Assembly (NCBI GenBank): GCA_013399875.1
Contig: VXAZ01010505.1
Location: 62,001-126,000, forward strand
Direction of reading: 5' to 3'
Length of the DNA stretch: 64,000 nt
Origin: Gymnorhina tibicen
Taxonomy: Eukaryota; Chordata; Aves; Passeriformes; Artamidae
The notes below the pieces were generated by a model. It ran no database searches. It was not told the DNA's origin and was given only the letters and a program-made list of their open reading frames with translations. Below are positions 1 through 11,833 of the stretch, piece after piece (position 1 is the first letter of the stretch; the number at the start of each line of letters is the position of its first letter). A program made the position numbers and the translations under genes.

Positions 1-3000
1 GTGTTTCCTTCCCTCCCACATGCCTAAAAGCATCTCCTGAAAAGGCTCAATTTATATAATAATATCTGATCATCACTCTCTGAACCAAGAGAAAGAAAAA
101 CTAATATACAACACTGACAATGCTGGAGCCATCTGTGTCCTATAGGGTATGAAGATCAGTGATGCGCCACCATAGAAACAGCAGCTCAGGAGATCATCTC
201 CAAGATTAAAGCCCAATTCCAAAGGGATGCTAATCTACATTTAGGATTGCAGCCATGCAAATCTGCATTTCCTTGCATGTTGCTCAAAAGACCTTGCCAA
301 TTTAGGCATGATTTTACCACGTCAGATTCCATTCCTGAAACATTACTGCGGCATGTTTTGTATTGGATAGCCCTTAGCCCTGCAGTTTAATATCAGTTAT
401 TGTATCTAAGAATGGTTCAGAGCATGTGCAGTCATTTATTTTCAAAATGGACATTTTTACTGTAATGCCAAAGGAAAAGAGAATTTAAGCCTCAGACTGC
501 TTAGCACTGCTTCTGTTAAACCCAATTGAAACTCTGCCTTGTCTGCTACATTTTTAGTAGCAGTAGCAGAGTGTCCTGGACTACTGGTTGGGAATAAGAG
601 GTTGGGAATTCCCTCCTACATGGCAGTCAGCCCTAACTGGAAAGTTTGCCATAAATATGGACTTTTATATATATATATAATTTTAAATTATCTCCCCTGA
701 GCTGTGCTGGGCCTGCAGGCCTAACAGACCTAAAATTGCGTTTCAGTCAATACAGCAATCAAATGAGTCCTGAAAAAATACTGCCATGTAAGAAAGGGCC
801 ACTTCATAGGACCACTTTCAGTTGTCACACTGGTAAAATTGAGAGGCTAACTCCCAGCTGGCGGGATTGTTAAACACCCTGAAACTGAAACATCAACATA
901 TCAAATGGCTGACAAGGAGCTCTTAAGAGATTACTCACGACTGAGCAGTAGTCCACAGTCCTGGGTACTTGTTTTGTAGAGGAAAACCTGTTTCACGGGG
1001 AGAGACTTTAATCCCCCTACTCAGAAATTGTTCTGTATTGGTCATGAAAGTCTTTATCAGTGCCAATAATTAAACCATGACCTTTTAGGGGTAAGTGTGC
1101 TTTTATCAACACTAGTGGACTGAAATGAGCTTAATTGAAGAATTTGTCCCTTCCAACTGTACATATCAGTGGGTCTTCCATCCTTAATGGTTCCCACATT
1201 CAAGTAGACAGACCGAATGTCTGGATGCAAAATTTCTCCTAGTGCAGAATTCTTTAATTTCATTCTGAGTTTTGAGTGCCTCGTTTTCTGCCCTTTTGTG
1301 TTCAATGATAAATACATTAGCATTTGAAAAAGAAACAGCTTAGAGAATCCCTTCCATAAGAGAGCTATTAAAAAGCAATTTCTTTACCAGGGAGAAATAC
1401 TGCTGTCAAGCATACAACAGGCAGCCTTGCTTCATCGTTCATTTTTGTGTTTGTATTATGGTTATTTTTCCTATTTCTGTTCATCGGCAAATCAGCTTGA
1501 TAGATTAATTCTTTTTTGAGAGTCGGTCTTAGTCACTGGAGTCTGTTCACCAAGAACCATCTGTTCCCCAAGATTTCCCTCCCACACACCATGGCAGAAT
1601 TACGCCTACAACCAGTTTCTTCTATTAGGAAAGAAATGCCTGTAAGAAGCTGGGTGACATGAGTCCCCAGGGAGACAACACAAGAACTGGTAACTTTGTT
1701 CATCATTATTATAAAGCAATACCCATTACTCAAGGACTGACTCTGGAGGGTAAGTGAACCCGTCTACCCCTTCCCTCCCACTCTCTCGATACAGTACCAA
1801 AAACTCAAGACCTGTCCAAGAAGTGGGAACAGGGAGCGGCTGGATGATGCTGTGGCAGCCCTTCTTCCCCTCCCACAGCCTGGGCCCCGATTTCATGGAG
1901 TGTGTTTATGTTCAAGTTAGGAGTGACGCCCCTCAAATTCCTTCCTCTGCCTCCAACCCTTTCATGATCATGCACACGTCTCCTAATCTTTCTGACTTGA
2001 ACTCATCCCATCTACCTTACCTAAGTAGGTGTCTGGGAGAGTTTAATCAGGTTTAATCTGAACGAGCTAACAGATCTATTATGAAGGTATCACCTCACAT
2101 CAAATCCATGACATCTGCCAAGCAGCAGCAATGAAGTGGGAGCCTCATCCCAAGTGCAAGACACAGACGGGCAGAAGCTGGACTGTAGCCTGCGCCAGGC
2201 ATTCCGAGGCCAGGATCAAGTGCACCCTGGGTAGCTGTCACCTTCACTTCTGTCACTCAAGCGAGCAGCCAAATTGCCGTGGAGGAGAGAGCAAGTAAAT
2301 ACACGCCTTGCCTTCCACAGAAAAGACTCTCTGCTGGGAAGGACTGAGAAAAGGAATTGCTGGTTTCAGGTTAAAGACAGCACTTCTCTTCCCTCTCACC
2401 TATACAACATTTTCCCGCAGTCCCCAAAGTGACCTGCTGAACCAACTCCCTGGAGGTGTGCTGCTGGCCTCAGAGAAAATCTCATCTCTTTTAACAAAAT
2501 GTTCATCTTTTCAGAACAGACATGGCATTTCTTGCCACTTCCGCTTTTCAGTGCTGCAGCTCAGAAGTCTTGGCACCTTCCCAGTGCATGGGCTCGGCTG
2601 TGCCTTTGGAGCTGGAATCTATGTAGCCTTGCTTGCAGAATAAAAACTAACAAAAAGAAGAGAAAAGGACTGGTGAGTTAATTAAATGCAGCTCCTGTCA
2701 GAGGATGGGAGCACAAAAGCAGGTGTAGGCAGAGAAATTATCCAGGGGCACAAGAACTACCACACAGGAGCAGAGCAAAGATGTATTTGATTTGAGGCAC
2801 CATCTGACAAGAGCTACAAGACATGTTTCAAAGAAAGACATAATTCAGGAAATTACATCCTCCCAGTCAGGTCTCATTGTGGTTTATAGAAGGGAGGGAG
2901 TGGTTTAAGTGTTTAATTTACAACATTATCTTACATATATATTAAAATACGTATTTTAGCCATACAAATGTTTAGTACAGCTTAAAGCCTCATTTCATTG

Positions 3001-3529
3001 ACTAAACATCATACATAATTAATTTTAAAATCTAGCTATTATTTAGTAAAATACTCTTTCCTTCTTCAGTATGAATTACTTTCACTGAACGTTCCCTTTC
3101 CTGGACACTGAGCTTATCTTACTTCGGGTTTATTTATTTTTAGCACAGATGTCTCTCACCACTCTGGTTTCATGTTCTGCTGATTCCCCTGATGCCAGGG
3201 ATTTGAACATCTATTAGTACCTGAACAATCTGCAGACAAGCACACAAAGCTGACTGCTTTCCTAGAGAGCACCAGCACTCCAAGGAACTCACTGCTTCCA
3301 TGGCTGCGCGTGGAAAGCAAACTGAGAGAGGATGGTCTCAAAGCTGTATCAGTGACCAGGGAATGGCACTGATTAAATGTCCCTCAACCTTCCAGAGCAG
3401 ATATTAGGCAGAAGGGAGAGAAGGGTAACTAAAGATCTCCAGACATGTATTTTGGATTTCAAATAGGTTTTTTTATTAAATATTCCATTAATACCTAACT
3501 ATTACATAGCCTTCTTCATCAGTAAGTTC
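1..3529. other. Non-coding DNA, probably FAR intron or downstream region
   Basis: AT-rich unassigned sequence. It contains a short TA run at 667-680 and several chance ORFs of 60-111 codons with no recognisable domain. No repeat family, RNA gene or exon was recognised. Confidence 0.6.
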
Positions 3530-3690
3530 TTTATAAAGAAGAGCCATATAATTTTTCACAGGAGGAAACAGACACATAGATTTGAAGTGACTTACCCAAG
3601 GTCACACAAGTGGAAGGAGAACCTACCTATTTTAAAGCCCTTCAGGAGGCACTATGCCTTCCTTAACCAAGTGCTTCTTTCCTGAGAGCT
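3530..3690 (+). repeat. Probable MIR / CORE-SINE fossil
   Basis: The stretch around 3553-3612 reads like the conserved core of MIR: an ACAGGAGGAAACAG segment, then AAGTGACTTACCCAAGGTCA, then CACA. This matches the MIR order (ACAGATGAGGAAACTGAGG, then AAGTGACTTGCCCAAGGTCA, then CACAG) in sequence and spacing. A looser match continues through TTTTAAAGCCC to CCTTAACCA near 3664, resembling the MIR tail. Both outer boundaries are estimates. MIR copies in birds are few and old, so the divergence is expected. The match was made by eye against the remembered consensus. Confidence 0.7.
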
Positions 3691-6600
3691 GCCTTTTGAG
3701 GGTCAAATTAACATCAAAATTTTGGCACTGACTCAAAGCCTAATCTATGTTTGAAAAAGAAATACAGCACACATTTAGGCTTGGGAATATTATCTCTCTG
3801 TAACTGGATCATAAGAAATTGTGTTTAATAAAGGCAAGATGCATTGGGGTGAATAGTAAAAAATCTTGGGTAACAGGCTTGTGGAAAAATCTGCTCTTTT
3901 TTCCAGAGGTGGTAGGTTCCGTGTGCTCTCCTCTGACATTGTTCACTGCTTTACAGTCCTGTGCTGCGAGAGCACAGGCCCTCAGGGAGAAGGAAGGGAG
4001 AAGCACCCAGGTTGAGGCAGAGGAATGCCAGCCTCACAGAGTACCAGCCCTGGGAAAAGACGAAGTTAACTGGAGAATGCCTCTTGCCTCCAAGCAGGCT
4101 GGAAACATCACCCTTTCCAGCTCCAAGCTTACAAAGAAAGAGGATACAAATATAACCGCTTTGCTCTTCGTGCCTTTCCTACCCACCATAAACTGCTTTT
4201 GACCCATTCTAATCAGGAGCTAACATTTACCTGGAGGAAAGCTGCCCAGAGGTAGCAATCCTGATGTGTCCGCAGAGTTAACACGGATAGGAAACACAGA
4301 AATTGCCATTTGGTGATCCGGGGGTTTCATCTAAACCAAATGAAAGCAGTAAAAACCGTCCTCAGAGGACACGTCTGACGGGGACTGAGGAGTGAGTGAT
4401 ATGTGACCAAAGCAGACACTGGGAAATGGAAAAACTGATGGACAGCAACTAAGGTAGAAAATCAAAAGAATCTTCTCCGCAATGCACAGATGAGCACAGA
4501 GGCAGATGTGTCAACTCTTGTTTGATGCAGCACGGACCCCAAATCAGTGCTGAAATGGTACATGAAAAACACTGACAGAAGCAGTCCCAGATCCCAAAAG
4601 CACCTATTCCAGAGCTTTTTCAGAGTCCATTTTGTGCAGACGGATGGATAACACACAGCTGGGTGAGGTTAAATGTATATCCCACTGCTATAAACAGCAG
4701 CAGGGAAGCGATGCCTCGGGATTGCTCGTGCTTGTTTTTCCACGTCCCCTTCAGCAGGAGGTTAATTTTTATCACAGACATAAGCAAGGCTTCAGTTTAG
4801 CCACACCACTGGGCCTCTAGCACAAAAAATGTTTGGTCTTAAAATAGTTGCTCAGTCATCCCCTGCTCTTATTCCAATTCTCTAAAATCTGGATCCTGCC
4901 AGGGAAACTAACAATACATTTTATTTTGACAAATTACATACCAGTGAATTTCTTCTGCAACTGATTCTGTCCAGCACAAAGGATAATTTCACAGCATGTA
5001 TTTCTGTGTAAAAGTTGGGACTTCTACGTGAATTATTTGCTTTCTCCTACTATTACTGGAGAAATGCTCACCTTTGAATCAAAACCAATGTACAGATTCA
5101 CAGGAACACAGAAACATATCCCATGTGCACCTACTTCAGGTTATGCCCCGCTATTTAAAATACACAATGGCACATATGGAGAGTTAATATCACATACAAC
5201 TGGCTTCTCAGTTAAACTGAAATTTTAACACGAGAGAATTTGGTTTTCAGCCTGGTTTCCTAGGAAACATTTCCAGCTACTATTGGTGGAGGCTACAGGT
5301 TGACTGTCAAGCCCACGATTTCCTTTGTTCCCAGTCCATCAGTTTGATTTCTTTTATCATCTGGTCTTCCCTACTGAAATACATCTAATATAGGGGGAAG
5401 GGTTTCTTAATACATGCAAAATAATCAGTATTTCCCAAACAGCCTCCCCAAAAGAGAGATACAAAGCGGTAGCAGTGATTAAAGAAGAATAAATGAAATT
5501 AAGTTATTTGAATTAATTTAAAACGTGATATCCAGATTTGTATATGTTTGAGTCTGCACAATGTTGATAAATATCTGCTAGAGATAATCTACAATTTTAC
5601 TATTTATCCCTAACAAACAGATGGGCTTCAGCGTTGCCATTTACAAGAGCATAAACACATTCTGAAAACAAAAATTGAACAAGGAAGGATTTAGAAATAT
5701 GTGCACAGGTTTTTAACTGAATGTGCTGTTACTTAGGTGAGATTTTATAACCCTTTAGAACACCTGCATTTTCTAAAATTAAAGCATTACAGACAACGAA
5801 GACCGTAGAAAATCAATCCCCAATGTCACTGCTCTTTGAAGACGAGGCAAAGAAAACACACTGGAGACAAAACAGGTCCTAGACTCACAGACAGGCACTG
5901 ACCTGGGCACGGTGCCTTGGTCTGGAACCTTCCTGGCTTTGTTTCTTACCAAAAAAAGTGATTGCTCCAGAGAAAGAGAAGGCACCTGGGTATTTTCATG
6001 CACGCAGAAATGAAGCCTTGCTTGCAGTGCTTAATGAAATTATGCAGACTCAAAGATACATCACTGCTTCTGTTTCTACTTCTGCTGTCACTCGTGTTTC
6101 TGCTCACTTTCTTTGTGCCTTGGCAGGGAAAAATATGGGCAGCTATGAAGGTTCCCTTCCTCTTTCCTGGTGGAAGGAGACTGGTCTCCTCCCTTCTTCC
6201 CAGGACATTCACGTGAGCTCAGACTGCAGTGTTTTTGCAGCTCTTCTACCTGTTCCAAACCCACTGTCGTGGCAGAAGGTTGGTATGGCTCTTTTTAAGG
6301 ACGCCTATTAAGAACATCCTTCAGAACTAGAGAAAATTTCTGGGAGCTACTCCCTTTATGCCCATGGAATACCCAGTCTCCCTCCTCAGCTGTTTCAGTC
6401 CTAAAAAATGGGCATAGAAGCAGGTATTGTTTCTGTGGGGGTTTTTTTGTTTAACAGACAACATTTCCAGTGTCCTTCCATCGTACTTTACAGGACTCCT
6501 TCAGCTCATGCACCCAGTAATGATTAAGGCAATCAGGAGCAGAGATTAAAGGCTGTGCTTTATGTTAATAATTGGGTGATGACCCAGGCCTAGTAACCTC

Positions 6601-7710
6601 AAAACTGGAGCAAGACCTGCCCTGCTTGCGTAGAAAGCACAAACACCAATGTTGCTATGACCTGAACCCACCCTTGTGAAATGGCCTCCTTGATTCGCAC
6701 AGAGCAACACTTAGTCCAGGAATTTTCCCTTTAGATGTCCACAGTTCTGGATTTTGAGGATAAAGGTGAAACTTTTCCAATCACGTCATTGAAACAGGAA
6801 TGCCAGAGCACCGTAAGGGCTCACCTTTCTCTCCTGAGCTAAACTACCTGGAGATATTACACTATTACAAAAAAATTGTGGGTAGCACAAGAGCAGTGTA
6901 ATCATTTGATACTAATCAACACCAAAATTGCTGGAGAAATAAAAAGCTGTCATTTCACTTAGAGCCTGCAGCCAAATTCGCCTAGTTGATAGTGAACATT
7001 ACAAAGGTTCATTTATTTTACACATTTCAGTTCTCAGCACGACACACCTTCTCATCAGGGATGTGAATGTATTTGCAGTGTACCTCAGGAGATGAAACAA
7101 TATCCATCAACAAATTCCACTGTTTATTTATGGTTAATATTTCACAGCAATAAACATTAAATACGTTCCTATTTGATAAGATAACAATCTGAGGCCAACA
7201 CCTTCCCTTTCAAGGCTCCCAGTAAAATGATAACCTTTGAAACACATCAGCTGCCTGATGTAAAAACTGAGAACTGTCTCCACCAAGTAACTCAATAACT
7301 GATCTGTATCTTTACGACTACAACTTCTCATTATGGCGATATAGATACCACCTGAACCACTTCAGTAAGACACAAGCAAACATGGGGTTAGCTCAGCATA
7401 TCAAGACACTGATATGAGGAAGTTCTGCTGGCAAGTCTTCCCAGCTGGACAAATCCCAAACCACAGAGCATTCTTCTAGTTGGTATCCATGGGCTGCATG
7501 GCTAATATTCCTGCAGTGCACTTCAGCTATGAACTTGAAGAGAGGCACACAGAAAACATAAGAAAAGGAGAATTAATAATTAATCCCATTTGGGAAAAGG
7601 GTAGACACTCAGGAATAAGAGGTTTGTATTATGCTGAGAGGAAGAAAAGATACACCAGAGGGGTATGGAATAAAGGACTTTGCTTCCTAAAGGGAGATGG
7701 CCTTTAAGAT
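3691..7710. other. Non-coding DNA without recognised features
   Basis: Unassigned sequence of mixed composition. The overlapping ORFs near 5.95-6.3 kb, up to 117 codons in two frames, show no domain and look like chance. No repeat family was recognised. Confidence 0.55.
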
Positions 7711-7801
7711 CACCTGGTCTAGTGAAAGGTGTCTCTGCATGGCAGAGGGCTGGAATGAGAAGAGCTTCCAACCCAAACCATTCCATGATGACTCTATGAC
7801 T
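7711..7801 (+). repeat. CR1 LINE, 3' end fragment
   Basis: The fragment reads as the last ~90 bases of CR1 in sense orientation. It has CTGGTCTAGTGAAAGGTGTC, a degraded version of the GGCAGGGG...TTGGAA stretch, then CTTCCAACCCAAACCATTCC and an ATGATGACTCTATGAC tail. It is 5'-truncated, as most CR1 copies are. Confidence 0.85.
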
Positions 7802-10529
7802 TTCCTTCTGAACATCCTATCAGCTATCAGACTATCAACTGTGCAGCGCTGGCCAGCCCAAATCAAAGATACAAGATGTAATCTCATTTTCATCTTTCTT
7901 CGACTACACCTCAAGTCCAGATTGCTGGTAGGAAAGAGTGTAGCTCTAACCACCCTGCTTAAAAGGTGACATCTGAAACTGGGAAAGGGGAGCTGTGGAG
8001 GTGTGTGTTGGTGAGGAAGGAGGATCCTAAAGCACTGTTGGCCAACACCCAAATGTGGTGGTGATCCATTTTAACTGGAACATGTAGTCATCACGTCCTG
8101 AATCTCAGCAAATTCACCTCTGGATTTTCCTTTCTGCATCTGAGATGATGTGCTAAAATGGCAAAGAATTTACTTACTGTTGACTGTGGTTGCTGAGGAA
8201 CATGGGAGGGACAGGTGACTGGACAATTCTGGGAGCTGAAGCAGGTATGTGAAGATGGGACCAAGCAGATCATGGCTGTAAGGATCTGCAGATCATTAAA
8301 CAGAAATAAGCAGTAGAGCTGCACACTGGATTTGGGCCAGAGCTGACTTGGAAAAGGTGCAGCTAGAATTGCTGATGACTGAGTGAAGTTCTGATCAAAA
8401 CCTTCCCTGGAGATTTCTGGGGTTGGTGGGAAGAGGGGAAATGGGTTGCTAGGCCCCATGGCAGCAAATCCTGTCCGTCAGAAAGAAATGGAAGAAATAA
8501 TAGGGGAAGGGCAGAAAGAACGATAATCTTCCAAGCTTCAAAAGGAAGGGCTGAAGGGCAGAATTTTGGAAGGATGACAAAATGATTTACTGCTTCCATG
8601 CGCTACGGAAGCTCAAGGTCTCCATGCTGCTAAGAATGGTTAGTGTCCTCCCACTCAATGTACTGTGCACATAAAAAATTTGACAGGGAAGAATCTAATT
8701 ACCATTCCCTAAAGGCTCAGAGACCCTCCATTGATAAAACTCCATCAAAATCATACAGGCACTACATTAACAATTCTGAATTGCAGCAAACTTGATTTAT
8801 TCTGTATTCCTTTCCTGTTCAGGCTGCAGTGCAGAGTCCTGATGCCCTTTAGACACCACAACAGCCTTTAGAACCCAGCCCACTGCCTTTGCTCAGTTTG
8901 TATTTCTGCTCACCATGAAACAGAAACAAGCAAAATCAGTACTCAGAATTTGTGGAGACATTAGTCTTTTCAAGGATCAGGTTTAATGGGTTAAAAATAT
9001 TAGAATGAGACTCATATCTACGTGCCGCAATGTATTTTTAGCACATATAAGCCTTCACATACAAGAATTTTTCCCTCGTCTGAACTTCCATGCCTCGATC
9101 TCTTGTGCATCCTTTCTTAGTGTAAATCCTTTAAATGGATTATATTTAAAGAACCACTTATTTGATGCTAGGAAGAGATGCTAAAGCAGTATTTTGGCAG
9201 TTGTGTATCAAGTGATTAAAATCTTCTATTTATTCTACACAGATATAAAAAAGGATGGTCATTTATTTTGCTAATTGATACGAAATGGTAAGGACTAGAA
9301 CTTTAAACTGGTGGAAAGACAGAAATCAAAACCCGACTGTCCTTTCTTCAGTGGACAAAGCAAGAGCCCCGTGCAGAGAAAATCCCGTCCCTGAGGGATG
9401 TGTATGGTGACAGCACGCAGGAGATGGATGAATCAAAAAGGATGGAGAAGAAGAAGAGAGTCTTGTGTCTCAGTCCTTTGAGCAAGTCTATATTTTCCTT
9501 GCTTATCTCTCTGGATACACCCAGTGATGTCACACATCCCTCTTCAAATTCTTACCTACAATACAGGTTTTCTCCGCAGGCTATTTCTACGTTTCACCAC
9601 ACTCTTTATGTCATTAATAGTTACATGTGCGTGTATTTACTGTTCTCTGCCCTTTCTGGAAAACAGAACAAAAATGCAAACAACCCCCCTGAAACAAAAC
9701 AAAACAAAACAAAACAAACAAACATCTCTGGGCAGCCTGATCTCAGCTTTTCTACTACCTTGAGAACAATAAAATCGCAAACCCTGTTTTCACAGAGGAA
9801 ACCCTTGGGTATCTCAGAGAAGGCATGTTGTGGGTTTAGGCCTTCTCTCACAAAGATGCATCACTTTCCTGATACCACATATGTGGAGAGAATGTGACCT
9901 GGGAAGCAGTCCAGCGAAAATGACATTCCACAAGAAGTTACAAGCCCCACCTCCGTGTTCTTAGAAACTTGGGTAACTTGGATAGCGTACCTGGAAAACT
10001 GAGTTGCACCTTGGGCACGAAGTTTGGTAAAGAAACCAGCTGGCAAGAGCACATTTGAACAAGCAGCCACATGAATGAGCTCTCAAACATTCTGGGTATC
10101 TCTGGCAGTGCAATGTGGAATTCTGTGGCTGTGTTAGAACTTCTACCCACAGCATGGGAACAGATTTCACAGCGTAAGTATTCTAGCTAGGGAAGATGAA
10201 CCCTGCCCTTACAGGCCTTTGGGTTAAAAAAACCAGAACTCATGAGACACAAGCTCCTTGCTTGCTTTCTGCTGACACAGGTCAAAGAAACCTTGCTCCA
10301 GAAAAATGCCTAAGCAGGTATTTTATTTAAAGTGTGTTTGTTGAAATGGGAACTCACTGCAACTTTCCTATGAGCTTTTGACACGCTGCATTTGGAAGCT
10401 GCACATCTGGTTCATCCTACATTAAAAGAGGGAAAACAATTTTCATTTATTTGACAGAAGGGGTAACAGATTAATCTAGGTATTTAAACAGTTGTCCTGA
10501 AGGAAGAATATGAAGTTTTGATAGATCTC
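7802..10529. other. Non-coding DNA with one simple repeat
   Basis: Unassigned sequence. The 165-codon ORF at 9400-9897 runs through the AAAAC simple repeat and encodes a low-complexity Asn/Lys/Thr stretch there, so it is not accepted as a gene. Confidence 0.55.
9692..9723 (+). repeat. (AAAAC)n simple repeat
   Basis: About five AAAAC/AAACA units in a row, ending in AAACAAAC. It may be the remnant of an A-rich retroposon tail, but no element body was recognised beside it. Confidence 0.9.
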
Positions 10530-10680
10530 ACATCTTCTCAAGTCCTTCGTCAGCTTTCTCATAGGCCTTCTTTAGGCACTGGAAGGGCTTCGTCCTTCCT
10601 AACCCACTCCCTGAGAGGTTGAAATCCCCCATGAGGACCAGGGACTGTGAACATGAATATTAAGTGCTGTTACTGCCTCT
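10530..10680 (-). repeat. CR1 LINE remnant: endonuclease piece joined to 3' UTR piece
   Basis: On the minus strand 10609-10640 translates as QSLVLMGDFN, the GDFN motif of the CR1 apurinic-type endonuclease domain. It is followed, about 30 bases further along the minus strand, by CTTCCAGTGCCTAAAGAAGG and a further stretch that match the start of the CR1 3' UTR. The two parts are in the expected order, with the reverse transcriptase portion missing between them. This could be one internally deleted copy or two adjacent ones. Confidence 0.65.
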
Positions 10681-11235
10681 GGTTTAATCCCTTTGCTGCC
10701 AGCCACTCACTTGCTTCACTGTCACCAAGTGCAATAATTCCTGTGACTTAAAACACCCTGCCAGGACATGCTGAGGCAGCTGGAAGACCTTATCTCACAA
10801 AGCTTTGTTTAGGGAGTGACCTCTGGAACACAGAAGCTTCCGTGTAATCAACACTGCCCAGCAGAGGCAGGAGAGTAAAAGCCAAAAGATGTATAAAAAG
10901 ACTAGGAAAGCTACCAGAACTCAGGAGCTCAGAGATCCAGAGCCTGTTTCCCTTCTCCAACTTCCTAAGTTAGATATTACTTACGACAGCACTGCCAGTT
11001 ATCCGTAGAGACTGTGGCATAAAGAATGCACTGCAACCTGGAGCTTTTTGTTCAGGTTTTTTCGTTTGTTTGTTTGCTTGAGGTGCTAAATGGTAAGTCC
11101 CCAAATAAACTCTTAGGGAATTCTGCTTATAAGTGACCTCCAGGCAAAGCATGAACCATTAAACTCTTGCAGTCTGAATGCCCAGCCAGGTTTCTTTTCC
11201 CCCCCTTTGACTATAACACCCTCACTGCATTTGGC
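10681..11235. other. Non-coding spacer between CR1 remnants
   Basis: Unassigned sequence with a short T-rich/(TTTG)n run at 11056-11080. It may hide more decayed CR1, but nothing is clear enough to call. Confidence 0.5.
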
Positions 11236-11360
11236 AATCTGATGGAGACAATGCTGAAAGCTTTGCTATTGTCAAGGTAAATGTTATCCATAGCTTTCCC
11301 CTCATCCACAGATTCAGTCATTTTATCACTGAACAGGACCAGATTGGTCCAGCTAAGCAT
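11236..11360 (-). repeat. Older CR1 LINE, reverse transcriptase region, part 1
   Basis: Read in reverse complement, this is the CR1 reverse transcriptase stretch that normally encodes the VVYLDFSKAFDTV motif and the residues just before it. The DNA words GCTGAAAGCTTTGCTATTGT, CAAGGTAAA and CCCCTCATCCACAGA are diagnostic. It is decayed. The sequence breaks off at about 11360 and resumes at about 11630 beyond a younger CR1. Confidence 0.75.
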
Positions 11361-11367
11361 ATCAAGG

Positions 11368-11629
11368 GTAAATCACAGAATCATGGAAGTGACTTTAAAG
11401 ATCAGGGATGGAGCAGCCACAGCTTCTCTGGGCAGCCTGTGCCAGGGCCTCACCACCCTTACAGGGAAGAATTTCTTCCCAATATCCAAACTAAACCTAC
11501 TCTGTTTCAGTTTAAAACTGTTCCCCCTTGTCCTGCTACTCCAGGCCCTTGTCAGTAGAGTCTCTCCATCTTTCTTGCAGGCTCCCTTCAGGTACTGGAA
11601 GGCTGCAATTAGGTCACCTTCTCTTTTCC
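11368..11629 (-). repeat. Younger CR1 LINE 3' end inserted in the older copy
   Basis: It starts with AATCACAGAATCATGGAAG (the reverse complement of the CR1 tail). After a small internal deletion it continues through AGGGATGGAGCAGCCACAGC, TTCTCTGGGCAGCCTGTGCC and CCCCCTTGTCCTGCTACTCC to CTTCTCTTTTCCA. About 260 bases of CR1 3' UTR in minus orientation, better preserved than the surrounding copy. Confidence 0.85.
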
Positions 11630-11833
11630 AAATCCATGCTGACCTTCAAGTCACCTCCTTCTCCTTCATGTACCCAAAAATGTGTCAGGAAAATTCACTC
11701 CATGGTTTTTTTTTTTTTTTTCAGGGACAGAAGTGAAACTGCCTGCAGCTGCAGCGGCCTGAATTGTCCCTCTTGCCCTTTCTGACAATGGGTGAAGCAT
11801 TTGCCCTTTTTTCCAGCCTAAGTGTCCTCTAGA
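11630..11833 (-). repeat. Older CR1 LINE, reverse transcriptase region, part 2
   Basis: It resumes with AAATCCATGCTGACC and CACCTCCTTCTCCTTCATGT, then CCTCTTGCCCTTTCTGACAA and ATTTGCCCTTTTTTCCAGCC. In reverse complement these correspond to the CR1 region around PIFKKG, YRPVSLT and QHGF, which precedes the motif in part 1. Several stops and a 16-base T run (11706-11721) show that it is dead. Confidence 0.75.

Noticed and set aside
9400..9897. 165-codon plus-strand ORF
   Set aside because: Crosses an AAAAC simple repeat. The translated stretch is low-complexity and the rest has no domain.
10081..10140. Stretch with GTGCAATGTGGAA wording considered as the FAR HCAA exon on the minus strand
   Set aside because: The translated frame does not give the FAR sequence on either side.
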